From: Clostridia bacterium
Lineage (GTDB): Bacteria > Bacillota > Clostridia > Oscillospirales > CAG-272
Length of the DNA: 10,882 nucleotides
Assembly (NCBI GenBank): GCA_017960705.1
Contig: JAGCYR010000028.1
Location: 1-10,882 of the forward strand
Direction of reading: 5' to 3'
The notes below the pieces were generated by a model, which had not been told where the DNA came from, searched no databases, and worked only from the letters and a program-made list of their open reading frames with translations. Positions 1 to 6,199 of this stretch are shown one piece after another; the stretch's first letter is position 1; the number at the start of each line of letters is the position of its first letter. The translations under genes were made by a program, and so were the position numbers.

Positions 1-1064
1 TCTGTCTTGACCGTCATTGTCGAGATCATACCGATGAACACTCCGAGCGACATCGCGGCGGTGTCCACCGCGTCGAATACGCCCTCTTTGTCCTCCTGCA
101 TATCCTTGTTGTACGCGAGCGGCAGACCCTTCATAATGGTCAAAAGAGCGAAGAGGTCGCCGTACGCCCGCCCGGTCTTGCCGCGGATCAGTTCCGCCAT
201 ATCGGGATTCTTCTTCTGCGGCATGATGCTGGAGCCGGTGCTATACGCGTCGTCGAGTTCGAGGAACTTGAACTCCCACGAGGAGAACAGAACGACCTCC
301 TCCGAGAATCTTGAGAGGTGCATCATCGCGATCGCGCTTGCGGAGGCGAGTTCGATCGCGAAATCGCGGTCGGAAACGCCGTCCAGACTGTTGGCGGTCA
401 CTCCGTCCATACCGAGTTTTTTGGCGACCGCCCCCCGATCGGTCGGTTAGGTGGTCCCGGCAAGCGCGCAGGACCCGAGCGGGGAGACGTTCATCCGGGT
501 CAGGGCGTCGATGAAACGCTCCATATCCCGCTGAAACATCATAGCGTAAGCCATGAGGTAATGCCCGTAGGTGACGGGCTGCGCCCGCTGCAGGTGGGTG
601 TAGCCCGGCATCACGGTATCGGCGTGCTCTTCGGCAAGATCCGCGAGCGTCGAAAGCAGGGTCTTCAACTGTTCGAGGATCTCCATCCCGCGGGAGCGCA
701 GATGCAGCCGCACGTCGAGCGCGACCTGATCGTTCCGGCTGCGCGCGGTATGCAGGCGCCGTCCGACATCCCCGAGCCGTTTGGTGAGCTCCGCCTCGAC
801 GAACATATGCACGTCCTCGCCGCCCGCGGAGAAGTCGAGCCTTCCCTCTTTCAGGTCGGCAAGGATCTCGCCCAGCCCGTCGATCAGGGAAGCCGCGTCC
901 TCACGCGAGATGATCCCCTGCTGTCCGAGCATGGCGGCGTGCGCCATCGAGCCGCGGATGTCCGCCTCGTACATTTTGCAGTCCACGGAAAGCGACGAGT
1001 TGAAATCGTCTGCGGCGGCGTCGAGTTCGCCCGTGAAGCGTCCCGCCCACATTTTGTCTGCCAT
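1..1064 (-). pseudogene. argH: Argininosuccinate lyase, interrupted by an in-frame stop; 3' end outside window
   Basis: ArgH splits argininosuccinate into arginine and fumarate, the last step of cytoplasmic arginine biosynthesis. The start is ATG at 1064 (MADKMWAGRF), preceded by a purine-rich GAAAGAGAG. Visible family motifs are HTARSRNDQ (residues 105-113), GYTHLQRAQP (154-163, with the conserved His157) and GSCALAGTT (197-205). Codon 206 is TAA where the family normally has an aromatic residue. The same frame then runs open to the window edge with strong homology: NSLDGVSDRDF, and the signature GSSIMPQKKNPD at 201-236 (codons 277-288), which carries the catalytic-loop serine. Some 350 of about 460 codons are in the window. 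It is the last visible gene of the foldase unit, 28 bp behind it. A truncated 205-residue product would lack the signature loop and should be inactive. Identity is certain; whether the gene is truly broken is not. Confidence 0.93.
447..449 (-). other. Premature TAA codon inside argH
   Basis: The minus-strand codon at 449-447 reads TAA, between GCALAGTT-type sequence and PTDRGAVAKKLG. No frameshift is involved, since codons on both sides stay in register. A single base change from TAC or TAT (Tyr) would explain it. TAA is used as a genuine stop in several neighbouring genes (sepF, yggT, ABC-F, the longer foldase), so codon reassignment is not supported. Confidence 0.9.
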
Positions 1065-1092
1065 AGTATTCTCTCTTTCTTGCGGTTCCTTT

Positions 1093-2310
1093 TCAGTCGA
1101 TCGGCAGTCCGGTCGTGTCGAAAGTGACCTTGCCCATCAAAAATTCCTGCGCCTTCTGCGCCGCGATCTCCGCGTAGATCTCCTCAAGCGAATGCTCCGC
1201 GAGGACGCTCTCCGGGGTGGCGTCTTCGCTCTGCTGCGATTTATTTGCCGCCTCGACCTCTTCGAGGACCCAATCCTTAATCTCGTCCTCCGAGATCGTG
1301 AAACCTTCGAGCCGGGCGATCATGTTCAGGATCAGCATCTGCTTCACGACCTTCGCGGAGGCGACGGTCTGGTAGGTCTCCCAGTCTGCGTCGAAGCGGA
1401 GACCGTAGTAGTCGCGGGCGGCGGAGTCCATCGAATCGTAGTAGACGATGCCGTACTGCATATAGTAATAGAAGTTCGCCTGCTGATAATAGCTCAGGAC
1501 GGTATCGTTCATTACGGACTCGAGCCGCTTGATCTCCCCCTCGGGGAACTTGCCCGTGAAGCTGACCGTCGCAAGCAGTTTGTCCATCAGGCAGCTGAAC
1601 TTGCGCGATTCGAGAGATGCGGCTTTGTTTTCACGCATCCAGTCCTTCAGGGCGAGCTTGAACTCGGACACGGGATCGTCGGTTTCCGGGGTGAAGTTGT
1701 TGATGTTGCGGGCGAATTCGGGGGTCAGTTCGGGGACGGTGTAGGTGCCGTCGAAGATCCCCTCGATCACGACGTCGAACTTCGCCGCTTTGCCGGCGAG
1801 GTCGGCGTTCTTGTAATCCGCGGGGAAGGTGACGTTGACGACCTTCGGACTCTCCCACGAGGTTTGGTTCGGGATCACGCCGATCAGCTGGGTCTCGAAG
1901 GTATCGATAAAGGAGTTCGATCCGATCTCCAGCCCGTAGGCGCGGTCGTCGTCGGCGTTGCTGCCGCCCTCGAACGCGACCCCGTCGATATAGCCCGTGT
2001 AGCGGATATAGACGGTGTCCCCGTTCTGAACCGCTTGGTCGGTATAGAGGTTCGGGGTGCGGTAGGACGGGAGCAGATGGTCGTTCAGATACTCGTCGAC
2101 CTCCGTGTCGGTGACGTCGAGCGAAACGGTGAGCGACGCGTAGTCCTCCCGGCTGATCGAAAGGTACGCGGAGAGATCCGCGTGATAGTAGTCGAACGCG
2201 GCGTCCGCCGTGGATTCAAGATCGAAGTTCGCTTTCTTCTTTTTTCCGCACGCCGTGAAAACGGAGAGGGAAAGGGCGAGGAGCAGAACGAGGGCAACGA
2301 TTCGTTTCAT
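1093..2310 (-). CDS. Trigger-factor-like FKBP-type peptidyl-prolyl isomerase lipoprotein (single FKBP domain)
   Basis: Probable extracytoplasmic membrane-anchored foldase of 405 residues. Residues 1-20 are a lipoprotein signal peptide (basic MKR, a hydrophobic run, lipobox FTAC) with Cys21 as the likely lipidation site, followed by KKKK. Residues ~60-94 resemble the trigger-factor linker (VTDTEVDEYL). Residues ~95-186 match the trigger-factor PPIase domain: NGDTVYIRYTGYIDG, LEIGSNSFIDTFETQLIGV and VTFPADYKNADLAGKAAKF. Residues ~195-400 resemble the helical trigger-factor chaperone domain. The ribosome-binding N-domain is absent. A tyrosine-rich stretch lies at 274-302. The start is supported by AGAAGGAG 9 nt upstream. 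The gene lies 25 bp behind its longer paralogue, so the two are probably co-transcribed. Family assignment is confident; the client proteins are unknown. PrsA-like function is inference. Confidence 0.88.
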   Translation of the reverse strand: MKRIVALVLLLALSLSVFTACGKKKKANFDLESTADAAFDYYHADLSAYLSISREDYASLTVSLDVTDTEVDEYLNDHLLPSYRTPNLYTDQAVQNGDTVYIRYTGYIDGVAFEGGSNADDDRAYGLEIGSNSFIDTFETQLIGVIPNQTSWESPKVVNVTFPADYKNADLAGKAAKFDVVIEGIFDGTYTVPELTPEFARNINNFTPETDDPVSEFKLALKDWMRENKAASLESRKFSCLMDKLLATVSFTGKFPEGEIKRLESVMNDTVLSYYQQANFYYYMQYGIVYYDSMDSAARDYYGLRFDADWETYQTVASAKVVKQMLILNMIARLEGFTISEDEIKDWVLEEVEAANKSQQSEDATPESVLAEHSLEEIYAEIAAQKAQEFLMGKVTFDTTGLPID

Positions 2311-2335
2311 TTATGATATCTCCTTCTGACGGTTT

Positions 2336-3913
2336 TTAGTCTGCCGTGACGTTTTCGATCGGGAGTTCGCCGTAGTCGAACACGACGAACGAGAGCAGGA
2401 TCTGGCGCGCCTTCTCCGCGGCGTACGCCGAATAGACCTCCTCGAGCGAGTAGTGATCGAGGACGGCGGCGGCGTCAACGCCGTTGTAGTCCGCCTGTTC
2501 CCGGACCCACTCTTTGGCGTCCTCCTCCGAGATCATGATCCCGGAGAGGCGCGCGACCGCGTTCAGGATCAAGTTGTCTTTGACCATCTCCTCCGCCTGT
2601 TCGTGCATAAACGTTCTCCAGTCGGCGTCAGCCCCCAGACCGAAGAACCAGCGGCCGGCGTCGTCAAGGTCCTCGAAATACGAGGAGCCGTAGTAGATCG
2701 CCGCCATGTAGTTGTAATATTCGTAGTAATAATCGATCGCGTCCAGCCAGCGCCCCTCGTAGAGATCCACTTCCCCCGCGGGGAGGGTCTCGCCGAAGGC
2801 GATAGAGTCGCGCAGGATCTTCAGCGTGCGGGTGATCTTGTGCGATTCGAGATCCGCGACCGTGCTTTCGCGCAGCTGCTTCAGAAGATCCGCGCGGAAG
2901 GCGGCGACGACGTCGGTCTCTTCGGTTTCAAACTGGAGCTTGTTCTTGATGAAGTCCTCGGTCAGTTCGGGGATCGTGTAGGTGCCGTCGAAGACCCCCG
3001 CGATCGCGACGTCGAAACGGGTCTCTTTGCCCGCGAGGTCGGTGTTGCGGTAGTCGGCGGGGAAGCTGACGGTGATGGTGTAGAGGTTGTCTTTCGAGGT
3101 ATCCTGCGGGATCACGCCGATCAGCTGCTCTTCAAACGTGCCGACGAAACTGCCGGACCCGATCACCAGTTCGTAGGGATCCTCGTCCGCCATATTGCTC
3201 CCGCCGGAGAAGGCGTAGTTATCGACGTACCCGGTGTACCGGATCTTGACCACGTCGCCGTTTTGGACCGCCCGGTCGGTCACCGTGTCGTCGCCGTCGA
3301 CGATCCCGACGATCACCACTTTGAAGCGGGCTTCTTTCTCCGCGAGGCGCTCGTCCTCGTAGTCGGCGGGGAAGGTGACGGCGACCGAGAGAGGATTCTC
3401 GTCCGAGGTCTCCGCGGGGACGCTTCCGACGAGCGCGGCGTCAAGACCCGGGAAGGGCAGATCGCTCTCGCCGATCTTCAGCGCGTGGGGCTCGTCGTCG
3501 TCCCGGTTGTTCCCGCCGTCGAAGGGGAAGTCGTCGGTGTAGCCGGTGTACCAGAGGTAGATCTTGTCCCCGTCCTTCACGGCTTCGTCGGTCGTCATAT
3601 TCGGGGTGCGGTAGGACGGCAGAAGATATTCGTTCAGATAGTCGTTCACGTCGTCTTCGGTCAGATCGAGCGCGACCCGGACGCCGTCGTAGTCCGCCTC
3701 GGTGATGGTCAGGTAGCCCGACAGATCGGCGCGGTAGTAGTCGAAGGTCGGATCCGCCGTCGAGACCAGATCGAAGTCCTCGAGGGCGTCGGCGACGGTC
3801 GTTTCGGCGGTGGTCTCGCCGGTCTTATTCTTGTCTTTGCCGCAGGAGACAAAGAGGGAGATCAGAACACAAAGAAGCAGGGCGGCGGCAAGAAGACGTT
3901 TCCATACGGTCAT
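2336..3913 (-). CDS. Trigger-factor-like lipoprotein with two tandem FKBP domains
   Basis: Longer paralogue (525 residues) of the adjacent foldase. The start at 3913 (MTVWKRLLAA) gives a classic lipoprotein signal peptide with lipobox FVSC and Cys24; AAAAGGA lies 8 nt upstream. The open frame continues upstream to 4114, but that extension crosses the promoter and leader and is not coding. After a Thr/Glu-rich linker (30-45) comes a segment shared with the paralogue (DFDLVSTAD, LPSYRTPN). FKBP domain 1 follows (~112-203), then FKBP domain 2 (~216-306), then a helical C-domain (~315-515) with a Tyr-rich patch (DYYYEYYNYMAAIYY, 394-408). Domain 2 keeps the usual pattern (GSGSFVGTFEEQLIGV). Domain 1 is divergent there (GESDLPFPGLDAALVGS) and may be catalytically weakened. 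First gene of the unit, driven by the promoter at 3992-4020. Likely outer-surface chaperone/isomerase; substrates unknown. Confidence 0.86.
   Translation of the reverse strand: MTVWKRLLAAALLLCVLISLFVSCGKDKNKTGETTAETTVADALEDFDLVSTADPTFDYYRADLSGYLTITEADYDGVRVALDLTEDDVNDYLNEYLLPSYRTPNMTTDEAVKDGDKIYLWYTGYTDDFPFDGGNNRDDDEPHALKIGESDLPFPGLDAALVGSVPAETSDENPLSVAVTFPADYEDERLAEKEARFKVVIVGIVDGDDTVTDRAVQNGDVVKIRYTGYVDNYAFSGGSNMADEDPYELVIGSGSFVGTFEEQLIGVIPQDTSKDNLYTITVSFPADYRNTDLAGKETRFDVAIAGVFDGTYTIPELTEDFIKNKLQFETEETDVVAAFRADLLKQLRESTVADLESHKITRTLKILRDSIAFGETLPAGEVDLYEGRWLDAIDYYYEYYNYMAAIYYGSSYFEDLDDAGRWFFGLGADADWRTFMHEQAEEMVKDNLILNAVARLSGIMISEEDAKEWVREQADYNGVDAAAVLDHYSLEEVYSAYAAEKARQILLSFVVFDYGELPIENVTAD
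2984..3277 (-). repeat. FKBP repeat unit 2 (canonical copy) within the long foldase gene
   Basis: Encodes residues ~213-310 (DRAVQNGDVVKIRYTGY to GVFDG). By eye it is closer to the single FKBP domain of the downstream paralogue (1747-2037) than to unit 1. Both share, for example, a 21-base exact match around the VIPN/VIPQ turn and a 19-base match at the domain end (GTYT). Confidence 0.75.
3290..3589 (-). repeat. FKBP repeat unit 1 (divergent copy) within the long foldase gene
   Basis: Encodes residues ~109-208 (DEAVKDGDKIYLWYTGY to VVIVGIVDG). Aligns with the following unit at 2984-3277 and with 1747-2037 of the neighbouring gene. Shared landmarks are YTGY, GGNN plus DDD, the G-x-L-V/I-G turn and FPADY. 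Protein similarity is clear; DNA identity is only partial, so the duplication is not recent. Confidence 0.75.
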
Positions 3914-3921
3914 TTTTTCGG

Positions 3922-3928
3922 TCCTTTT
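3922..3928 (-). promoter_or_regulatory. Ribosome binding site fixing the start of the double-FKBP lipoprotein
   Basis: The minus strand reads AAAAGGA, then 8 nt, then ATG at 3913. Together with the signal peptide that begins right at this ATG, it decides the start against the longer open frame. Confidence 0.75.
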
Positions 3929-3938
3929 CGTTTGGATT

Positions 3939-3963
3939 CCCCTCGCGGGAGCGCCCGCCGGGG
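3939..3963 (-). promoter_or_regulatory. GC-rich hairpin in the foldase 5' leader
   Basis: On the minus strand, CCCC (3963-3960) pairs with GGGG (3942-3939), and GCGGG (3958-3954) with CCCGC (3949-3945), around a 4-nt loop. A small internal loop separates the two stems. No U-run follows, so it is not a terminator. It lies in the ~70-nt leader, 10 nt before the ribosome binding site. It may stabilise the 5' end or modulate translation; function is inferred only. Confidence 0.5.
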
Positions 3964-3991
3964 TGGAGTGACAAAGAATAAAGATAGTATA

Positions 3992-4020
3992 AGTATAGAT
4001 GACCCCGCGTGAAAAGTCAA
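3992..4020 (-). promoter_or_regulatory. Sigma-A-type promoter of the foldase-argH unit
   Basis: On the minus strand, TTGACT (4020-4015) is followed after exactly 17 nt by TATACT (3997-3992). The expected transcript start is near 3985, giving a leader of about 70 nt before ATG 3913. Both hexamers differ from consensus by one base. Confidence 0.8.
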
Positions 4021-4045
4021 GCGAAAAGTTGTGAACAATCATAAC

Positions 4046-4095
4046 GGGCGGGATTTTCCGTCGAACGGTGACGGAAGCTTCCCGCCCCTTTTTTT
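4046..4095 (+). terminator. Intrinsic terminator, plus strand, inside the divergent promoter region
   Basis: The outer stem GGGCGGGA (4046-4053) pairs with TCCCGCCC (4080-4087). The inner stem TTCCGTC (4056-4062) pairs with GACGGAA (4070-4076) around a 7-nt loop. Seven T residues follow (4089-4095). There is no equivalent T-run on the minus strand. No plus-strand gene precedes it in the window, since the upstream genes run the other way. It ends just before the yggS -35 box. It may end an unannotated short transcript, block antisense read-through, or be a relic of a rearrangement. Confidence 0.8.
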
Positions 4096-4104
4096 GAAAA
4101 AAAC

Positions 4105-4133
4105 TTGCAATCAAAACCGACCTTTGCTATAAT
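4105..4133 (+). promoter_or_regulatory. Sigma-A-type promoter of the yggS-sepF-lspA operon
   Basis: TTGCAA (4105-4110), a 17-nt spacer and a perfect TATAAT (4128-4133), preceded by the extended -10 TGC. The predicted start is near 4140, giving a ~45-nt leader before ATG 4185. Confidence 0.88.
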
Positions 4134-4144
4134 GTTGTAGAGAA

Positions 4145-4170
4145 CCGTGCGTAAGCACGGCGGGAAACCG
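4145..4170 (+). promoter_or_regulatory. Two adjacent GNRA-loop hairpins at the 5' end of the operon mRNA
   Basis: CCGTGC-GTAA-GCACGG (4145-4160) is a perfect 6-bp stem capped by a GNRA-type tetraloop. It is directly followed by CGG-GAAA-CCG (4161-4170), a short 3-bp stem with a second GNRA-type loop. Both lie between the predicted transcript start (~4140) and the Shine-Dalgarno GAAGGA (4174-4179). The first stem is convincing; the second is marginal alone but could stack on the first. Likely effects are mRNA 5'-end protection or translational control (inference). Confidence 0.5.
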
Positions 4171-4184
4171 GAAGAAGGAATACC

Positions 4185-4913
4185 ATGTCACAGCTTGCAA
4201 ACGTCCCCGAAGGGGAGGCATTTTCGTATATCGCACGCAACGTGAAAACGCTGCTCGAAACCCTTGCCGAAACCGCGAAGGAGGCTAAAGTCCCTGCGCC
4301 CCGCCTGATCCCCGTGACCAAGAGCGCCTCTCCCGACGAGTTCCTCGCTCTTATGCGGGCGTATCCCGACACGGCGGCGGAGAACCGGGTGCAGGCGTGG
4401 AAGGAGCGGTGCGAACTGCTCGAAGCCGCGGATCTTCCCGCTCCCGAATGGCATCTGATCGGCTCCCTGCAGCTGAACAAGGTCAAGTACGTGGTCGGCA
4501 AAGTCGCCCTGATCCAGTCGGCGGACAGCGAGAAACTGATCAAAGAGATCGGACGGATCGCCGAGGCGCGGGGCGTGCGGCAGGATATCCTGATCGAGAT
4601 CAACAGCGGGCGCGAGCCCGACAAGGGAGGAGCGTTGCCCGAAAACGCCGAGGCGCTGGTTGAATTTGCCCGGACGGTCCCCGGGGTGCGCCCGTGCGGT
4701 TTGATGACCATGGGACCGATCCTGCCCGACCCCGACGCCTACCGCCCCTTTTTTGCCCTGACGCGGGAGCTGTTCGACCGCTTCGCCGCCGCGGGACTCT
4801 TTGAAACCGATTCTCCGATCCTCTCGATGGGGATGAGCGACAGTTATCTGCCCGCCGTCCGGGAGGGCGCCACGATGGTCCGGGTGGGACGGGCGCTGTT
4901 CCGGCGGGGCTGA
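4185..4913 (+). CDS. yggS: YggS/YlmE-family pyridoxal phosphate homeostasis protein
   Basis: PLP-binding protein (PLPBP/COG0325), 242 residues, slightly longer than usual (~225-235). The family keeps free PLP and amino/keto-acid pools in balance and has no established enzymatic reaction. Visible motifs are LIPVTKS with the expected PLP Schiff-base Lys46, AAENRVQ (the family usually has GENRVQ), WHLIGSLQLNKVKYV, the INSGREPDKGG strand, GLMTMGP and the phosphate-binding tail LSMGMSDSY...GATMVRVGRALF. ATG 4185 follows GAAGGA at 5 nt. First gene of the operon, in the same position as ylmE ahead of sepF in Bacillus. Cytoplasmic. Identity is firm. Confidence 0.95.
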   Translation: MSQLANVPEGEAFSYIARNVKTLLETLAETAKEAKVPAPRLIPVTKSASPDEFLALMRAYPDTAAENRVQAWKERCELLEAADLPAPEWHLIGSLQLNKVKYVVGKVALIQSADSEKLIKEIGRIAEARGVRQDILIEINSGREPDKGGALPENAEALVEFARTVPGVRPCGLMTMGPILPDPDAYRPFFALTRELFDRFAAAGLFETDSPILSMGMSDSYLPAVREGATMVRVGRALFRRG

Positions 4914-4949
4914 CTTCGACACGAAAAACCGATAAAGGAAGGACGAGCC

Positions 4950-5375
4950 ATGAGCTTCTTCAGAAAAGCGAAAAACGATCCCAAGGACGGATACGCGGGA
5001 TACTACGACGCGCCCGCCGTGACCCCGGTGCAGACGTCTCAGCCGTCGGCGGTCGATATCCCCGACAAGGCGCCCGGGACCACCCTCAATCTGGGCGGGA
5101 ACAATATGGAACTCAAGGTGATCTATCCGACCGTCTTCGGCGACGTGTCGGAGATCGCGGATCACCTGATCTCCGGTCGGACGGTCTTTCTCAATCTGGA
5201 GAAGACCGATCGGGAGGTCAGCCGCAGGGTTATGGACTTCGTCAGCGGCGTCGCCTACTGCATCGGCGGAAATATCCGCCGTGTGGCGGCTTCGACCTTC
5301 ATCGTGTCCCCCAAGTCGGTCGACGTTTCCGAGACCGGAGAGGAGAGTGCGCCGGAGGATCCGGAGCTTTCGTAA
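4950..5375 (+). CDS. sepF: Cell division protein SepF
   Basis: SepF anchors FtsZ to the membrane and shapes the division septum in Gram-positives. At 141 residues it is near the usual size. An N-terminal membrane-binding amphipathic segment (MSFFRKAKN) is followed by a Pro/Thr-rich linker (~20-50). The conserved SepF core (~53-127) contains GRTVFLNLEKTD, RRVMDFVSGVAYCIGGNIRRV and the strand STFIVSPKSVDV. The tail is acidic. AAAGGAAGGA at 4934-4943 lies 6 nt before ATG. It sits 36 bp after yggS, and its stop is one base from the yggT start, so the three are translated as a unit. Confidence 0.95.
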   Translation: MSFFRKAKNDPKDGYAGYYDAPAVTPVQTSQPSAVDIPDKAPGTTLNLGGNNMELKVIYPTVFGDVSEIADHLISGRTVFLNLEKTDREVSRRVMDFVSGVAYCIGGNIRRVAASTFIVSPKSVDVSETGEESAPEDPELS

Positions 5376-5376
5376 G

Positions 5377-5652
5377 ATGCACACCGTCGCGATCCTGCTC
5401 GCCCGAACGGTACTCGTCGCGCTCGGGGCGATCGAGCTTTGTATGCTGCTCAGGGCGATTTTGTCGTTTTTCGGCGATCCCGAGAGCGTTCTGCTGTCGT
5501 TCTGCTACGCCGTGACCGAGCCGGTCATCATGCCGTTCCGGGCGATGCTCTCCCGCTTCGAGTCGCTCGATTCGATCCCGCTCGACATCCCGTTCCTTCT
5601 GACCTACGTCGTGCTTGCGCTCGTCGGCGGACTGCTGCCGGCGGTTACTTAA
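5377..5652 (+). CDS. yggT: YggT/YlmG-family small membrane protein
   Basis: Membrane protein of 91 residues with two hydrophobic segments (~5-30 and ~71-90). Between them is the family motif EPVIMPFRAML (48-58); RAILSFF ends the first helix. YggT/YlmG proteins sit beside sepF in many Gram-positives and have been linked to nucleoid/division or osmotic phenotypes, but the biochemical role is unresolved. The start ATG 5377 comes one base after the sepF TAA. GGAG at 5363-5366 within sepF can serve as ribosome site (10 nt), and translational coupling is likely. The reading frame is open further upstream, but that part only overlaps sepF. Confidence 0.9.
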   Translation: MHTVAILLARTVLVALGAIELCMLLRAILSFFGDPESVLLSFCYAVTEPVIMPFRAMLSRFESLDSIPLDIPFLLTYVVLALVGGLLPAVT

Positions 5653-5680
5653 ACAAAAAAGACAGGGGGTTTGACGCCGC

Positions 5681-6199
5681 ATGAAGTCAAAATGGGTCAA
5701 GCGTCTGCTTTTGCTCGGCATCGTCGTGCTCGGCGTCCTTGCCGACTATTTCACGAAACTGATCGCCGTGAATCACCTGAAGGGGGAGGATCCGGTCCCG
5801 CTCATCCGGGGGATCCTCCGCTTTTCCTACGTGGAGAATCCCGGCGCCGCCTGGGGGATGCTCTCGGAGCACCGCTGGGTGTTCATGGTCTTCTCGGCTC
5901 TGGCGATCGTCGTTATCGCGATCTACCTGATCAAAAGAGACCCGCCGATCCTGCTCTGCGTTTCGCTCTCCTTGATCCTGTCCGGCGGGATCGGGAATAT
6001 GATCGACCGCACCTTCCGGGGGGTCGTGGTCGACTTCATCGAATTCTACCTCTTCTCGTTCCCGGTCTTCAACGTGGCGGACTGTCTCGTCGTGATCGGT
6101 TCGGGTCTGCTTATCGTCTGGCTGATCCTTGACACGGTGCGCGAACGGAAAAAAGCAAAGCAGAACGGGGAAGCCCCCGCCGGGGAGGACGAAAAATGA
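5681..6199 (+). CDS. lspA: Lipoprotein signal peptidase (signal peptidase II)
   Basis: Membrane aspartyl protease that removes signal peptides from diacylated prolipoproteins. Length is 172 residues, typical for the family. Four hydrophobic segments are visible. Conserved blocks are LADYFTK (20-26), VENPGAAWGM (51-60), SGGIGNMIDR with catalytic Asp109, VVDFIEF, and FNVADCLVVIG with catalytic Asp134. The tail is charged and cytoplasmic. AGGGGG at 5664-5669 lies 11 nt upstream of ATG, a rather long spacing. The stop overlaps the rluD start by 4 bp (ATGA). The two divergently encoded foldases, with lipoboxes FTAC and FVSC, are plausible substrates. Confidence 0.96.
   Translation: MKSKWVKRLLLLGIVVLGVLADYFTKLIAVNHLKGEDPVPLIRGILRFSYVENPGAAWGMLSEHRWVFMVFSALAIVVIAIYLIKRDPPILLCVSLSLILSGGIGNMIDRTFRGVVVDFIEFYLFSFPVFNVADCLVVIGSGLLIVWLILDTVRERKKAKQNGEAPAGEDEK

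Noticed and set aside
447..449. Reassignment of TAA to an amino acid as explanation for the argH stop
   Set aside because: sepF, yggT, the ABC-F gene and the long foldase all end with TAA at natural positions.
781..2316. Plus-strand open frame of 511 codons across argH and the short foldase
   Set aside because: It spans two well-supported minus-strand genes and their gap. The translation is rich in Val/Gly/Arg/Asp typical of a complementary frame.
2453..4012. Plus-strand open frame of 519 codons opposite the long foldase
   Set aside because: Same reasoning: it is the complement of a gene with clear FKBP domains and shows no domain of its own.
3914..4114. N-terminal extension of the long foldase to ATG 4114
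   Set aside because: It would include the promoter, leader and terminator region and bury the lipoprotein signal peptide. ATG 3913 has a proper ribosome site and starts the signal peptide.
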